From Aeriscardovia aeriphila (GTDB taxonomy: Bacteria; Actinomycetota; Actinomycetes; Actinomycetales; Bifidobacteriaceae): a stretch of 64,000 bases of DNA. The notes below the pieces were generated by a model. That model was not told where the DNA came from, made no database searches, and saw nothing but the letters and a program-made list of their open reading frames with translations. Position 1 is the stretch's first letter, and each line of letters opens with the position of its first letter. The stretch lies in contig NZ_MWWU01000002.1 of assembly GCF_002259595.1 (NCBI RefSeq), positions 975,305 through 1,039,304 on the forward strand, given 5' to 3'. This document shows, in pieces, positions 25,814 to 34,335 of the stretch. A program made the position numbers and the translations under genes.

Positions 25814-27019
25814 ATGGGAACATTCCACATCAACAGCATACAATCCGTCCCTATGGCGAACGTGAGCTTAGAACAGGCATGGAATGATGTTCAATCCCAA
25901 CCGATTGACACATTTCTCCCCCTCGAACTACAGCCTCGTGAGCTACGCCACATCGTGTCGAATGAACGATACTACCTGTGCCACCTCGGAACAGATACGC
26001 AAGACTTGAGCTTGCCCAGCTACATGTATACGCTTCCAGCTCAGACGCCAACATATCAGGCGATAAAAGAGTTCTTCGAACATGAGGGAATCCCGCGAGA
26101 ACTCACCAGTACAAACGGGAAACTGTGGACTTCGATCAACGGTATCGCCACATATATTACGTCCCATGCCATGTATTGGGCGGGAAATACCATGACTCCA
26201 ACACTGAACCAACTGTTAGCCCAGTTGATCACGGTAAATTTCAGCCGATCAGCCAATTACGAGCCGAATACGGATCATGTTCCTTTCTCCTCAAGACCAA
26301 TCACAGGATCAGTAATGATAAATGCGATTCCGCAAACTAGTGCCGCTCACATGCTTGATGGGTTGGATTATGAACCTTTCACACCAGCAAGCCCTTTAGG
26401 AAAGCAAGTTGTTCAAAACTTTGAACAACGAAGAGAGTTCTCAGAGAAAGAGCAAGACCGGTATTACGGTTCTCCTCTCATCCATGTCAATGAAAGCTCC
26501 TCACTCTACCAGGGACTCACCCAATGGTATGAGAGTGATCCTCTCACCCAACAGATAGTAATGACAGACCTTTCAACTGTCATTGCTGACCCTGATCATG
26601 ATGGCCTCTGGCTGGCCTCATTCTCATCAAACGGTGATCAGCTCGACACAGGAACATACCTCGATGGTCTCGATGCGCTCTGTGGAATGAGCACACCACT
26701 GCTCAATAAAGAACTCGCACAAGAGCAAACAATCGAAGGGCTAGTGGAATTTCTCCACGGTAATAGGCCTTCATTCGCACAAGTCTTACGCAATGAGCAT
26801 GTACTCACTGCACACCAGGAAATCTCGTTCGCCAACGAGAAGGAAAGACACGAGGAACTCTCCCATTGGGGAAGACTTGCTCACCATGAGCACAGTATCG
26901 AAGAACATATTCCCCTGGGAAAGAAAGGAATCAGAAACCTCATCAAACAGCAAACTCAAGAAAAACTACGCTCAAACCAGCCAACAATTAATGAGCAAAA
27001 ACAACAGCTCAGTCGATAA
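25814..27019 (+). CDS. Hypothetical ICE protein, 401 residues, GKxGIRNLI tail
   Basis: No known domain recognised. Mostly soluble, mixed alpha/beta composition, no signal peptide or membrane helix. Near the C-terminus it has PLGKKGIRNLIKQQTQEK and ends QQLSR, closely matching the tail of the next gene (PLGKEGIRNLITERTQQK, ending HLNR). It starts 2 bases after the stop of the DUF3801-like gene and is probably translationally coupled; no separate leader is present. A role in DNA processing or as a transferred protein is a guess from position and tail. Confidence 0.65.
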   Translation: MGTFHINSIQSVPMANVSLEQAWNDVQSQPIDTFLPLELQPRELRHIVSNERYYLCHLGTDTQDLSLPSYMYTLPAQTPTYQAIKEFFEHEGIPRELTSTNGKLWTSINGIATYITSHAMYWAGNTMTPTLNQLLAQLITVNFSRSANYEPNTDHVPFSSRPITGSVMINAIPQTSAAHMLDGLDYEPFTPASPLGKQVVQNFEQRREFSEKEQDRYYGSPLIHVNESSSLYQGLTQWYESDPLTQQIVMTDLSTVIADPDHDGLWLASFSSNGDQLDTGTYLDGLDALCGMSTPLLNKELAQEQTIEGLVEFLHGNRPSFAQVLRNEHVLTAHQEISFANEKERHEELSHWGRLAHHEHSIEEHIPLGKKGIRNLIKQQTQEKLRSNQPTINEQKQQLSR

Positions 27020-27079
27020 CACGGCAACAAAAACACAAACACAAACAACCACCAGAAAAACCAACAGAAAGGAAAAACA
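27020..27079 (+). repeat. Shared ICE gene leader, copy 3
   Basis: Starts CGGCAACAAAAACACAAACA and ends CCAACAGAAAGGAAAAACA immediately before the ATG; nearly the same as copies 1 and 2. Confidence 0.8.
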
Positions 27080-28576
27080 ATGGTCTTCCTCCATAATGAT
27101 GTCAACGATATAGTTGACTTTTTACGCAGTGCCGATCTCGGACATGGCACAGTAACAATCTACCGTCACGCCAGTGATTTATATGATGATTCGCCCAAAT
27201 ACCAAGAGTTCACGATTGATACACAAGATCTTGATGAACAGATTAAAGATCACACACATGTGGCTGACCAGTTCATCAAGATCGTTGGGAACGCAGTAGA
27301 AGCACAGGAATTGAACTTTAATGAGTATTTCCAAAAATACTCGGGAAAGTATGACTCCCAAACAATCTACAACAGGTACAGTCAGAGTCGAAAAGATTAC
27401 ACAAAGCTTTTCGACTCAGATGGCCTGAACATTAAATATATTGACGCCGCACCAGGAACGAGCCTAGAAGGCGCGCAGCAGTTCTTAAACTTTCTGCGCC
27501 AGCATCAACCCGAACTCAGGGACAAGGTTGAACGCGCAATCAATGTCAGAGTGTATGAGAAAGAGATGAAATCTCCCACTCTCCTTCCAGACAGTGATTA
27601 TCAGTTGCCTGATGGCAGCTTTGCTCAATGGGAATATATCAAACCAGAGCAAGAATGGCAGCCAAAGCAAGTATGGGAGACCAGTAAAATTCCTCAATAC
27701 GCAGCTGATTTCGGAGATTACTTCTTCGAAGATACAACTCTCGATGATGCTATATACAACTGCGCTGACGACAATACGGATATCTCCTGGTATGACCTGA
27801 ACCAGTGGATGACTGATCAAGACCACATTGATACCTTCGAAGAAACCCTAGAAGAAGGCCTCATCAACACTCGCGATTTCGACTATCATCAGGCCGTGCA
27901 AATTGCGCAAACAGAGCATATGCGAAACACGCTCACCGAGCATAAAGAAGACTTGATCAAAATGGCTGGTTGGGAGCGTGCAGCAGAACTAGGAATCTAC
28001 GCCTTGGAAAGAAACACTGCTGAAGAAGCTGGAGAACTCCTCTTTGACCAGGTTGATCTCACGGATGATCAGATGACGAGAGATACTCTCAATTCCTCGA
28101 TCGATGCAAATTTAACAGAGATGATCAATGAGCAACTTCCTGAAGAACAGCAAATCAGGCCTAATGAGTTACAAGAGTGGATTAAACAAAATCCTAGGAA
28201 CCCCCTCTTCGTCAGCCTCGAGGGTGCGCGCATGGAGAGCACGACTTTGAAGAATGCAGCAGAAAAGCTGGGAATTAAAGTCGGTGACCCCGTGGAAAAA
28301 AAGCAGACAAAAGCTCAAGCACAAGTTAGTGTGGAAAGCTCAACGAATCTCACTAAGGAAGACATGAGCATTCAAGCCTCAGAAGATCACTCTCCTGACG
28401 CGAACGCTCCAGATCCCACTACTGAAAAGGTGAGTGAATCATCTCCAGTGGTGCAGCCGTTGGGCAAAGAAGGCATCAGAAACCTGATAACAGAACGAAC
28501 CCAACAAAAAATCCAACACGTAGAAACACCAGCACCACTCACACAACAACAAGAACAACAACACCTCAACCGATAA
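27080..28576 (+). CDS. Hypothetical ICE protein, 498 residues, GKxGIRNLI tail
   Basis: No confident family. The protein is acidic. The first 170 residues (FLHNDVNDIVDFL, VTIYRHASDLYDD) could form an alpha/beta domain, and residues 170-390 contain an ArdA-like-looking sequence (DYQLPDGSFAQWEYIK, GDYFFEDTTLDDAIYN) and are strongly acidic, which would suit a DNA-mimic antirestriction protein; this resemblance is weak. The C-terminal tail PLGKEGIRNLITERTQQK and final HLNR are shared with the previous gene. The last 38 bp recur between relaxase and exonuclease genes. Confidence 0.6.
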   Translation: MVFLHNDVNDIVDFLRSADLGHGTVTIYRHASDLYDDSPKYQEFTIDTQDLDEQIKDHTHVADQFIKIVGNAVEAQELNFNEYFQKYSGKYDSQTIYNRYSQSRKDYTKLFDSDGLNIKYIDAAPGTSLEGAQQFLNFLRQHQPELRDKVERAINVRVYEKEMKSPTLLPDSDYQLPDGSFAQWEYIKPEQEWQPKQVWETSKIPQYAADFGDYFFEDTTLDDAIYNCADDNTDISWYDLNQWMTDQDHIDTFEETLEEGLINTRDFDYHQAVQIAQTEHMRNTLTEHKEDLIKMAGWERAAELGIYALERNTAEEAGELLFDQVDLTDDQMTRDTLNSSIDANLTEMINEQLPEEQQIRPNELQEWIKQNPRNPLFVSLEGARMESTTLKNAAEKLGIKVGDPVEKKQTKAQAQVSVESSTNLTKEDMSIQASEDHSPDANAPDPTTEKVSESSPVVQPLGKEGIRNLITERTQQKIQHVETPAPLTQQQEQQHLNR

Positions 28577-28578
28577 AC
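28531..28578 (+). repeat. Source of two scattered 3'-end copies
   Basis: Bases 28541-28578 are identical to 16110-16147, and 28531-28549 match 17656-17674, which lies just after the left 72-bp repeat. Three places in the ICE thus share pieces of this gene end. Confidence 0.65.
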
Positions 28579-28589
28579 AAAGGAAGAGA

Positions 28590-28793
28590 ATGACAGCGAG
28601 CATCCGCGAGACCATCACTAACAAACCTCACGATAAGGAGGAGAAAACAGGAAAACAGCCACCAACCGAGTTGATAGAACAGCTTCTCAACAAGGATTTC
28701 GCTCAAACAATCCTCAATGAGCCAGCAGTAACCGTGGCACTCAAAATCAACGAACTCAAACAAAAAGTCGAAACAGAAAGGAAAACACAATGA
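28590..28793 (+). CDS. Small hypothetical protein, 67 residues
   Basis: A charged, helical protein (for example TELIEQLLNKDFAQTILNEP), no domain recognised. AAAGGAAGAG precedes the ATG, and the stop overlaps the next start (ATGA at 28790-28793), so it is very probably translated. It may be a small partner of the following protein. Confidence 0.65.
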   Translation: MTASIRETITNKPHDKEEKTGKQPPTELIEQLLNKDFAQTILNEPAVTVALKINELKQKVETERKTQ

Positions 28794-30097
28794 ATGAATA
28801 CGAAGACGAGTTCGACCTCGAAGACGACCCTTACCAGGTCATGTTAGAACGGGAAATGGAAGAGGAAGAACTCGACGATTATCCCGACATGACAAGCTTT
28901 GACGCCGACTTCGATAACTGGGAAGAAAGCCAGGATAACAGTCGCCAACAGGTTGACCTCGAAAACAGTATCAACCAAGAATCACACGAAACGAAGCAGG
29001 TTTCTGACGATGCGTGGATGAACAAGCCCATGACTTCAGGCCAGCGTCGCCTCTTGGAATACTACCGTGATCAGAAAAAGATCACACAAGCACAACTGAT
29101 CCAGCTGGAAGGTGCAACCTTGAGGGAAGCTCATGACTTCATCAACACCATCAGCAAACCAATCAACCTCAGTCAAACCTACTATAAGGATCATCCTGAA
29201 AAGTCACGAGACAACTACAAGAAAGAACGAAAACAGGAGAGTAAGTACTATCAGATTACTGTTCCACGAAAGTTCGTTCACACGCACACCGCAGTGACAA
29301 AAGAAGGCGTGAAGTTCTCAACGTTCAGTGCGATGATTCCAGGTAAGCTCACCATTCACGGAGAAGAACTGAAAGGATACACTCTCAACCAAAGTCTCAG
29401 TGTCAACGCCGAACGCCAGTTGAAGAATGATTCGCAATTCTTCACCGTGTACGTGCGCAAGGATAAGCCTGTGCGCTTGCACAAGTATGACAAGCAAACA
29501 CAGAAAAACAGTGATATCACTGTTAAGCCTCAAGAGCTTGTGCAAGCTTACGCGAAAGCACGGCAAGAGTATAAAGAGCAGGTGAAGTCTCAAGCTCGTC
29601 AGGAATCTTCGCCTGATGACTATCATCCTCACCGCACCATGTCACACTCCAACCAGATTAGTGAGACAGAAACAGCGCAAATGAGGAATGCTCGAACCTG
29701 GTTCAACACGCATATCGTCGGCAAAAACAACAGTCTGAGGTTGAAGAGTGACGCGCAAGTCACCCTCCACAAGGTATCTAATACTATCCGGTTGAACAAT
29801 GTTCCACCGGAACAAGTATTCAGCTTCCTTGACCATTACTATGCGCAACAGCTTGAACCAGTTCAACCACCACAACCAGTGCAGCAGACTCAACAAGCTC
29901 CCATACCCCCGCAACCAGCAGGCCAAACAGACATTTCCACAGCAGTCAAGCAAGCCGTTCAAGCCAACCTCACTACTGACGGGAAATTAGGTAAGCAAGG
30001 GTTTAAGGAGGCTTTGGAACAGGTATCAAAAAGTGATGCGCCCTTACCTTCAAACCCCACAAACTTAAATCAACAAGGAGGACGAGATAACCGATGA
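28790..30097 (+). CDS. Hypothetical ICE protein, 435 residues, GKQGFKEAL tail
   Basis: No known domain recognised. A very acidic N-terminus (about 75 residues, Asp/Glu-rich) is followed by a helical region (QRRLLEYYRDQKKITQAQL), a basic middle domain (KYYQITVPRKFVHTHTAVTK, SAMIPGKLTIHGEELKGY), a Pro/Gln linker, and the tail LGKQGFKEALEQVSKSD with the final GGRDNR. The tail is shared with the DUF3801-like protein. Its start overlaps the 67-residue gene and its stop overlaps the coupling-protein start, so it is in the same translation unit as VirD4. Confidence 0.65.
   Translation: MNEYEDEFDLEDDPYQVMLEREMEEEELDDYPDMTSFDADFDNWEESQDNSRQQVDLENSINQESHETKQVSDDAWMNKPMTSGQRRLLEYYRDQKKITQAQLIQLEGATLREAHDFINTISKPINLSQTYYKDHPEKSRDNYKKERKQESKYYQITVPRKFVHTHTAVTKEGVKFSTFSAMIPGKLTIHGEELKGYTLNQSLSVNAERQLKNDSQFFTVYVRKDKPVRLHKYDKQTQKNSDITVKPQELVQAYAKARQEYKEQVKSQARQESSPDDYHPHRTMSHSNQISETETAQMRNARTWFNTHIVGKNNSLRLKSDAQVTLHKVSNTIRLNNVPPEQVFSFLDHYYAQQLEPVQPPQPVQQTQQAPIPPQPAGQTDISTAVKQAVQANLTTDGKLGKQGFKEALEQVSKSDAPLPSNPTNLNQQGGRDNR
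29990..30016 (+). repeat. 27-bp repeat encoding the GKQGFKEAL tail, copy 2
   Basis: Identical to 25692-25718 and in the same reading frame. Confidence 0.8.
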
Positions 30098-31986
30098 GCG
30101 CTAACAAGTCCACTCAAAAGCAAGTGAGTTGGACTGCGGCAATCATCTTAACACTCATCAGTGGCCTTGCTACCAACATGGTTAGCAAGGCCATTCGCGT
30201 TAACATGGCCGCAGGACTCGCACCAACAGAAATCATTGCTCAACCAGAAAAGCTAGTCGCCAGTCTCTTTCCACCATCCATTGACCCTACTGACCTTCTC
30301 GTCAGCGCGGGCGTGAGCATTCTCGTGCTCCTCATGATGCTTCTGTCTGCCGACGATCGGAAAACCCGAACCGGTGCAGAAGAAGGCTCAGCAAAATGGG
30401 CGACTCCTAAAGACATGAACAAGTACATGGCTGAAGACCCGCAATGGAATCTCATGTTCACTGCGACGGAAGGTTTGTGTACGCAAACAAACCTCACGTA
30501 TCGAAACCTCAACGTCATGGTCATCGGCGGTTCAGGTACAGGTAAAACCCGAGGATATGTGAAACCAAATCTTATCCTGGAACGCGCGGATAATCCCATG
30601 AGTTTTGTTGTCACCGACCCAGACGGTGGTACGAAACGAGAATGCGCAGACCTCTTGCGCAAGCGCGGTTACCTCGTTCAAGCACTCGACCTCAACCACA
30701 TGAACAAGAGTGCACATTTCAACCCGATGGACTACATTGACCCCGTCACACCCGAAGCGTCTGTACTCCAACTCGTGGATAACTTTATGAACAATACGAG
30801 TGGAACGGGAAGTGACCAGAAGGAAGACTTCTGGACGAAATCAGAGCGAGCCTTGCTCACTAGTCTTCTCGCCTACGAGTATTTCACCGCAGAGAAACCC
30901 TCTTTCCTCGCAGCAGCAGACAGAGTACTACAAATGAAAGCCTCGGAGAAAAACGGTGATGAGAAATCCGAGTTCGACATGGAAATGGAAACAGCAAAAG
31001 CTATCGCTGACAACCTCAGAGAACTCGACAGGCAACACAAGCTCTCACCAGAAGATGCCGCACTCGCCAATGGTATTGACTTCGCCTGCCGCCAATACGA
31101 AACCTACGCTAAAGGCGCTGGTGAAACCAAGAAGAGCATTATCATTAGCGTTGCCGTGAGAACAGCACCACTCCAGATCAACACAGTACGAGAACTGATG
31201 ACTGATACAGAGGAAACAGAACCTACCGCAACTGAGAGTGATTGGGTGGAAGAAGATCACAATCTTGCGCTGAAAACAGTGGGAGATAAGAAAACTGTCA
31301 TCTTCCTCAACCTTCCCGATATGGATACGAGTTTCAACTTTATCGCCGCCATCATGTATCAATGCTTGTTCCAAGCACTCATCAGACAAGCCGATGACGG
31401 GCAGACCGGTCATCTGCAATATCCGGTGCACATGTTCCTCGACGAGTTCGCAAACATTGGGCGCATCCCCAATTTCGAACGTCTCATTGCAGTGATCCGT
31501 AAAAGGTGGATCAGTTGCTCTATCATCGTGCAGAATCTCGCCCAGTTGAAAACCATGTACAAAGACTCATGGGAAACGATCACGGGTAACTGTGATAACA
31601 TCCTCTACCTTGGCGGTAAGGAAGAATCGTCAGAAGAATACGTGAGTAAACAGCTCGGTAAAGAGACGATCCAAGTTCGCGGTAGCTCCATTAACTCTGG
31701 TAAAGGTGGGGGTAGTACGAGTTGGTCAGCGCACGCGCGAGCGCTCTTGGATGAGGCAGAGCTCGGTAAGATCCCTGACGAAGACTGCATCTACATGATT
31801 AGAGGCCTCGACCCGTTCTACAGTCAGAAGATCAGACCGATCAGTCTACCCCAAGACCCCGCAGAACTGAAAAGATTCCTCAAAAAGAATGAAAACAGCG
31901 TCTACCAGGGCTACAACATTCACAAGCGGATCGGCGGACTAAAAATCAAACAAGAGAAGAAGCACGGCTGGCTCGCCCGCGCATAA
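30094..31986 (+). CDS. virD4: Type IV coupling protein (VirD4/TraG family)
   Basis: Hexameric membrane ATPase that links the relaxosome to the secretion channel. 630 residues: two N-terminal membrane helices (about 12-30 and 66-85), then the ATPase. Walker A is GGSGTGKT (about 145-152), Walker B is HMFLDEFANIG, and the downstream QNLAQLKTMY and CDNILYLGG are typical of TraG proteins. The ATG overlaps the previous stop (ATGA); AGGAGG lies about 12 bases upstream. It ends the rightward transfer operon, which stops at a strong terminator. Confidence 0.93.
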   Translation: MSANKSTQKQVSWTAAIILTLISGLATNMVSKAIRVNMAAGLAPTEIIAQPEKLVASLFPPSIDPTDLLVSAGVSILVLLMMLLSADDRKTRTGAEEGSAKWATPKDMNKYMAEDPQWNLMFTATEGLCTQTNLTYRNLNVMVIGGSGTGKTRGYVKPNLILERADNPMSFVVTDPDGGTKRECADLLRKRGYLVQALDLNHMNKSAHFNPMDYIDPVTPEASVLQLVDNFMNNTSGTGSDQKEDFWTKSERALLTSLLAYEYFTAEKPSFLAAADRVLQMKASEKNGDEKSEFDMEMETAKAIADNLRELDRQHKLSPEDAALANGIDFACRQYETYAKGAGETKKSIIISVAVRTAPLQINTVRELMTDTEETEPTATESDWVEEDHNLALKTVGDKKTVIFLNLPDMDTSFNFIAAIMYQCLFQALIRQADDGQTGHLQYPVHMFLDEFANIGRIPNFERLIAVIRKRWISCSIIVQNLAQLKTMYKDSWETITGNCDNILYLGGKEESSEEYVSKQLGKETIQVRGSSINSGKGGGSTSWSAHARALLDEAELGKIPDEDCIYMIRGLDPFYSQKIRPISLPQDPAELKRFLKKNENSVYQGYNIHKRIGGLKIKQEKKHGWLARA

Positions 31987-31989
31987 AAC

Positions 31990-32023
31990 AAGTGCCTCAC
32001 CTGAAAAATCAGGTGAGGCACTT
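31990..32023. terminator. Strong intrinsic terminator after the coupling protein
   Basis: A perfect 15-bp stem (AAGTGCCTCACCTGA and complement) with a 4-base loop, followed by TATTTAA. It separates the rightward operon from the leftward secretion operon. Confidence 0.88.
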
Positions 32024-32098
32024 TATTTAATCCAAAACCCCTGATGAAAGCAGAATCATCATAAAACCGTTGAAATATCAACGAAAGTTTATTTAAGG

Positions 32099-32248
32099 CT
32101 AGTCCTCAAGATACATTTTGCGTCCACCAGGAGCGACAGAAAACAGACCGCCATTCAAATTCACCGTCTCACACAAATAACGAACGATCGGTTCACAATG
32201 CTCAGGAACTTCAAAATGAGTCTGATGACAAACCTCAGAGTATAACAT
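32099..32248 (-). CDS. Small hypothetical protein, 49 residues
   Basis: Reads MLYSEVCHQTHFEVPEHC, then EPIVRYLCETVNLN and a Gly-rich end. AGAGGGG lies 6 bases before the ATG; longer starts (GTG, TTG up to 32293) are possible. The several Cys and His residues might bind a metal. It is the last gene of the leftward secretion block, 60 bases after the coiled-coil anchor gene. No family recognised. Confidence 0.5.
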   Translation of the reverse strand: MLYSEVCHQTHFEVPEHCEPIVRYLCETVNLNGGLFSVAPGGRKMYLED

Positions 32249-32306
32249 CACAACCCCTCTCGCTAACACGACGCTTCCTTCTATTTTACTCAAGAAAAGC
32301 CCCTAA

Positions 32307-33593
32307 TCACAAGCAGCCTTCCACACAACCCTGCGAAGGAACAGACCAATCCCGCACCGTAGAAGACGGAGGGGCAACAGGAACAGAAGGACGAGACGGA
32401 GCAGAAGGAACACGGCGAGGAACAACAGGTGTGGAGGGAGCAGTATTGTTCTGTTTTTGTTTCTGCTGGTTCTCTTCTTCCGCTTTGCGTGCGGCTTCCT
32501 CGTCAGCCTTGCGCTTTGCTTCAACAGAATCACGCACCGACTGTTCTGCCATCTTTAGCTCTTCAAGTTGCTTGTCCAGCTTGGTGTAGTCAGCAGTCTT
32601 CTCTTTCACAAGCTTATTGGAAGCAGTGAGAACAGTGTTTAACTGGTCAAGAGTTTTCTGTTCTTGAACCTTACCGTGAGAATCTTTGACTAACTTTTGG
32701 CCAACTTTCACTTCAGCAGTCAACACATTACGCGACTGAAGAGTACGCGATGCGGTCAGCTGCGACATCGCAGTAGTGATACGCTGTGAAACCTTCCTCA
32801 CATGAGCAAGCTCACGACGCACCTGTTCCACCTGCTGACGCTTCACAGAACACTCAAACGAATGCTCCTTCACTTCACTCTTCACCGCACTGTTCAACTT
32901 GGCCAAAACAGTCGGATCAGCAACCAGATCAGAAGAAACAGTCGCCACCAGACGGCGAGCAGAAACCTTCTGCCGCCGCACCGACTCCACCACATCACCC
33001 AACTGACCAGACAACACTCGACACTGTTTCACTCGAGCCTCACGTGCCAACAATGCCTGACGTTGGGAAGCCTGATACGAATACCAGCCCACACCAGCAG
33101 ACAACCCGAACCCCACAATGAGCACACCCACCAGCAAGAAAGGAAGCAAACGACGAAAAGTCCACGTTCGCTTCACCTTCACCGGAACATCATCCACCAA
33201 ATCCACAACTGGAGAATCAATACTCTCAGAAAGAGTGTTGACTGAAAGTGGTGGTGCAGGAGGTGCGACCGTCTCACCGCTACCCACAGTCTGAACCTCA
33301 CCAGTTTCAACAGAAACTGGAGAAACAGGAGTGTGTTTCACTCGTTTCCGATGATGAAAATGCGCCGGAGGAGCAGGAGGAAGAAGAGAATCCACCTGAT
33401 GAAAACTCACCTGGGGATGTGATAAGAGCCTCTCACACCAGGTTTCCAACTCAGGCCAACACACGCGCGAATCGAGAATCTGCTCCAGAATATCTGTCTT
33501 CACCCGATGAGCATTAAACTCATACCACGTATCCGTATCAGACAACTGCTGATACAAATGCTTCGCATTCTTCAGATTAATCGGACTCACCAT
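32307..33593 (-). CDS. Membrane-anchored coiled-coil protein of the ICE, copy 1
   Basis: 428 residues: a cytoplasmic N-terminal domain (about 145 residues, starting NLKNAKHLYQQLSDTDTWYE), one membrane helix (LLPFLLVGVLIVGFGLSAGV), then an outer helical region with RTLQSRNVLTAEVK, KTLDQLNTVLTASNKL and the charged coiled coil VEAKRKADEEAARKAEEE, a Pro/Ser-rich stretch, and a C-terminus ending in GCVEGCL. The second ICE copy (48914-49891) shares the outer part. Its start overlaps the VirB8-like gene by 17 bases. Possibly a cell-surface spacer or mating-pair stabiliser; function unknown. Confidence 0.75.
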   Translation of the reverse strand: MVSPINLKNAKHLYQQLSDTDTWYEFNAHRVKTDILEQILDSRVCWPELETWCERLLSHPQVSFHQVDSLLPPAPPAHFHHRKRVKHTPVSPVSVETGEVQTVGSGETVAPPAPPLSVNTLSESIDSPVVDLVDDVPVKVKRTWTFRRLLPFLLVGVLIVGFGLSAGVGWYSYQASQRQALLAREARVKQCRVLSGQLGDVVESVRRQKVSARRLVATVSSDLVADPTVLAKLNSAVKSEVKEHSFECSVKRQQVEQVRRELAHVRKVSQRITTAMSQLTASRTLQSRNVLTAEVKVGQKLVKDSHGKVQEQKTLDQLNTVLTASNKLVKEKTADYTKLDKQLEELKMAEQSVRDSVEAKRKADEEAARKAEEENQQKQKQNNTAPSTPVVPRRVPSAPSRPSVPVAPPSSTVRDWSVPSQGCVEGCL

Positions 33594-34314
33594 CAGGCCT
33601 CACCTCTGGCGGTCGAGCACCCTCAGGCACAGCAAAATACAACCATTGCGGATCAGGCTCAGAAAAACGAACCACCTTACCCTGAGCATCATCCCAATAA
33701 ACCTTAAACAACACCGGTTCAGAAGGAACATTCACCAACGAATTATCAGAAGCAAGCCAAGAAGGAGTTAACATGACGCGCACCTCAATCAACCGATCGT
33801 GAGAATCAGGAGACACACCTTCAACAGCATTAATCAAAGGCTGATCAGAAATCACACGCGCCGTGAGCGTATCACGGAAAACCGTGTTCCACACTGGTTG
33901 ATACGAGCGAGCAAGACTCTCACTCATCCCCGCTTTCATGAGTTCATCCGCAGAAACAGCATGAACTTGGCCGTTATCTTTACGCCAAGAAAGCGTCAAC
34001 GACACCAAATGCTCCATCTGATGCAAAGTTTTCTCACTCAATGGAGTCACAGTCAAACCACCCTGTCCGCCCAGCGAAGAAGAAGATGACTGTTCTTCTT
34101 CCGTCTCGCTCTTCTGTGGCGCAGAAGCAGATGGAGACGAAGACGCAGAAGATGAAGATTCCGGTCGAGAGAAAATACTCTCCACGATCACCAGCACGCA
34201 GATAAGACAGAAAACGATAAGAGCAATCCAACTCTTCTTACTCACCGCAGGCTTCTGACCATCATCCTCGCGAACATCTTCACCCATGAACTCATCACGA
34301 TGAAACCCAAACAT
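33577..34314 (-). CDS. VirB8/TcpC-like single-pass transfer protein
   Basis: 245 residues: a cytoplasmic N-terminus, one membrane helix (about 29-48, WIALIVFCLICVLVIVESIF), a Ser-rich linker and an outer domain of about 150 residues with mixed alpha/beta content (LTLSWRKDNGQVHAVSADEL, IEVRVMLTPSWL). This is the layout of VirB8/TcpC scaffold proteins. The gene position, after the hydrolase and VirB4 genes, supports it. Sequence similarity is not strong enough by eye to be certain. Confidence 0.6.
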   Translation of the reverse strand: MFGFHRDEFMGEDVREDDGQKPAVSKKSWIALIVFCLICVLVIVESIFSRPESSSSASSSPSASAPQKSETEEEQSSSSSLGGQGGLTVTPLSEKTLHQMEHLVSLTLSWRKDNGQVHAVSADELMKAGMSESLARSYQPVWNTVFRDTLTARVISDQPLINAVEGVSPDSHDRLIEVRVMLTPSWLASDNSLVNVPSEPVLFKVYWDDAQGKVVRFSEPDPQWLYFAVPEGARPPEVRPDGESD

Positions 34315-34335
34315 AATTTCTCTCTCCCTCTAAAC

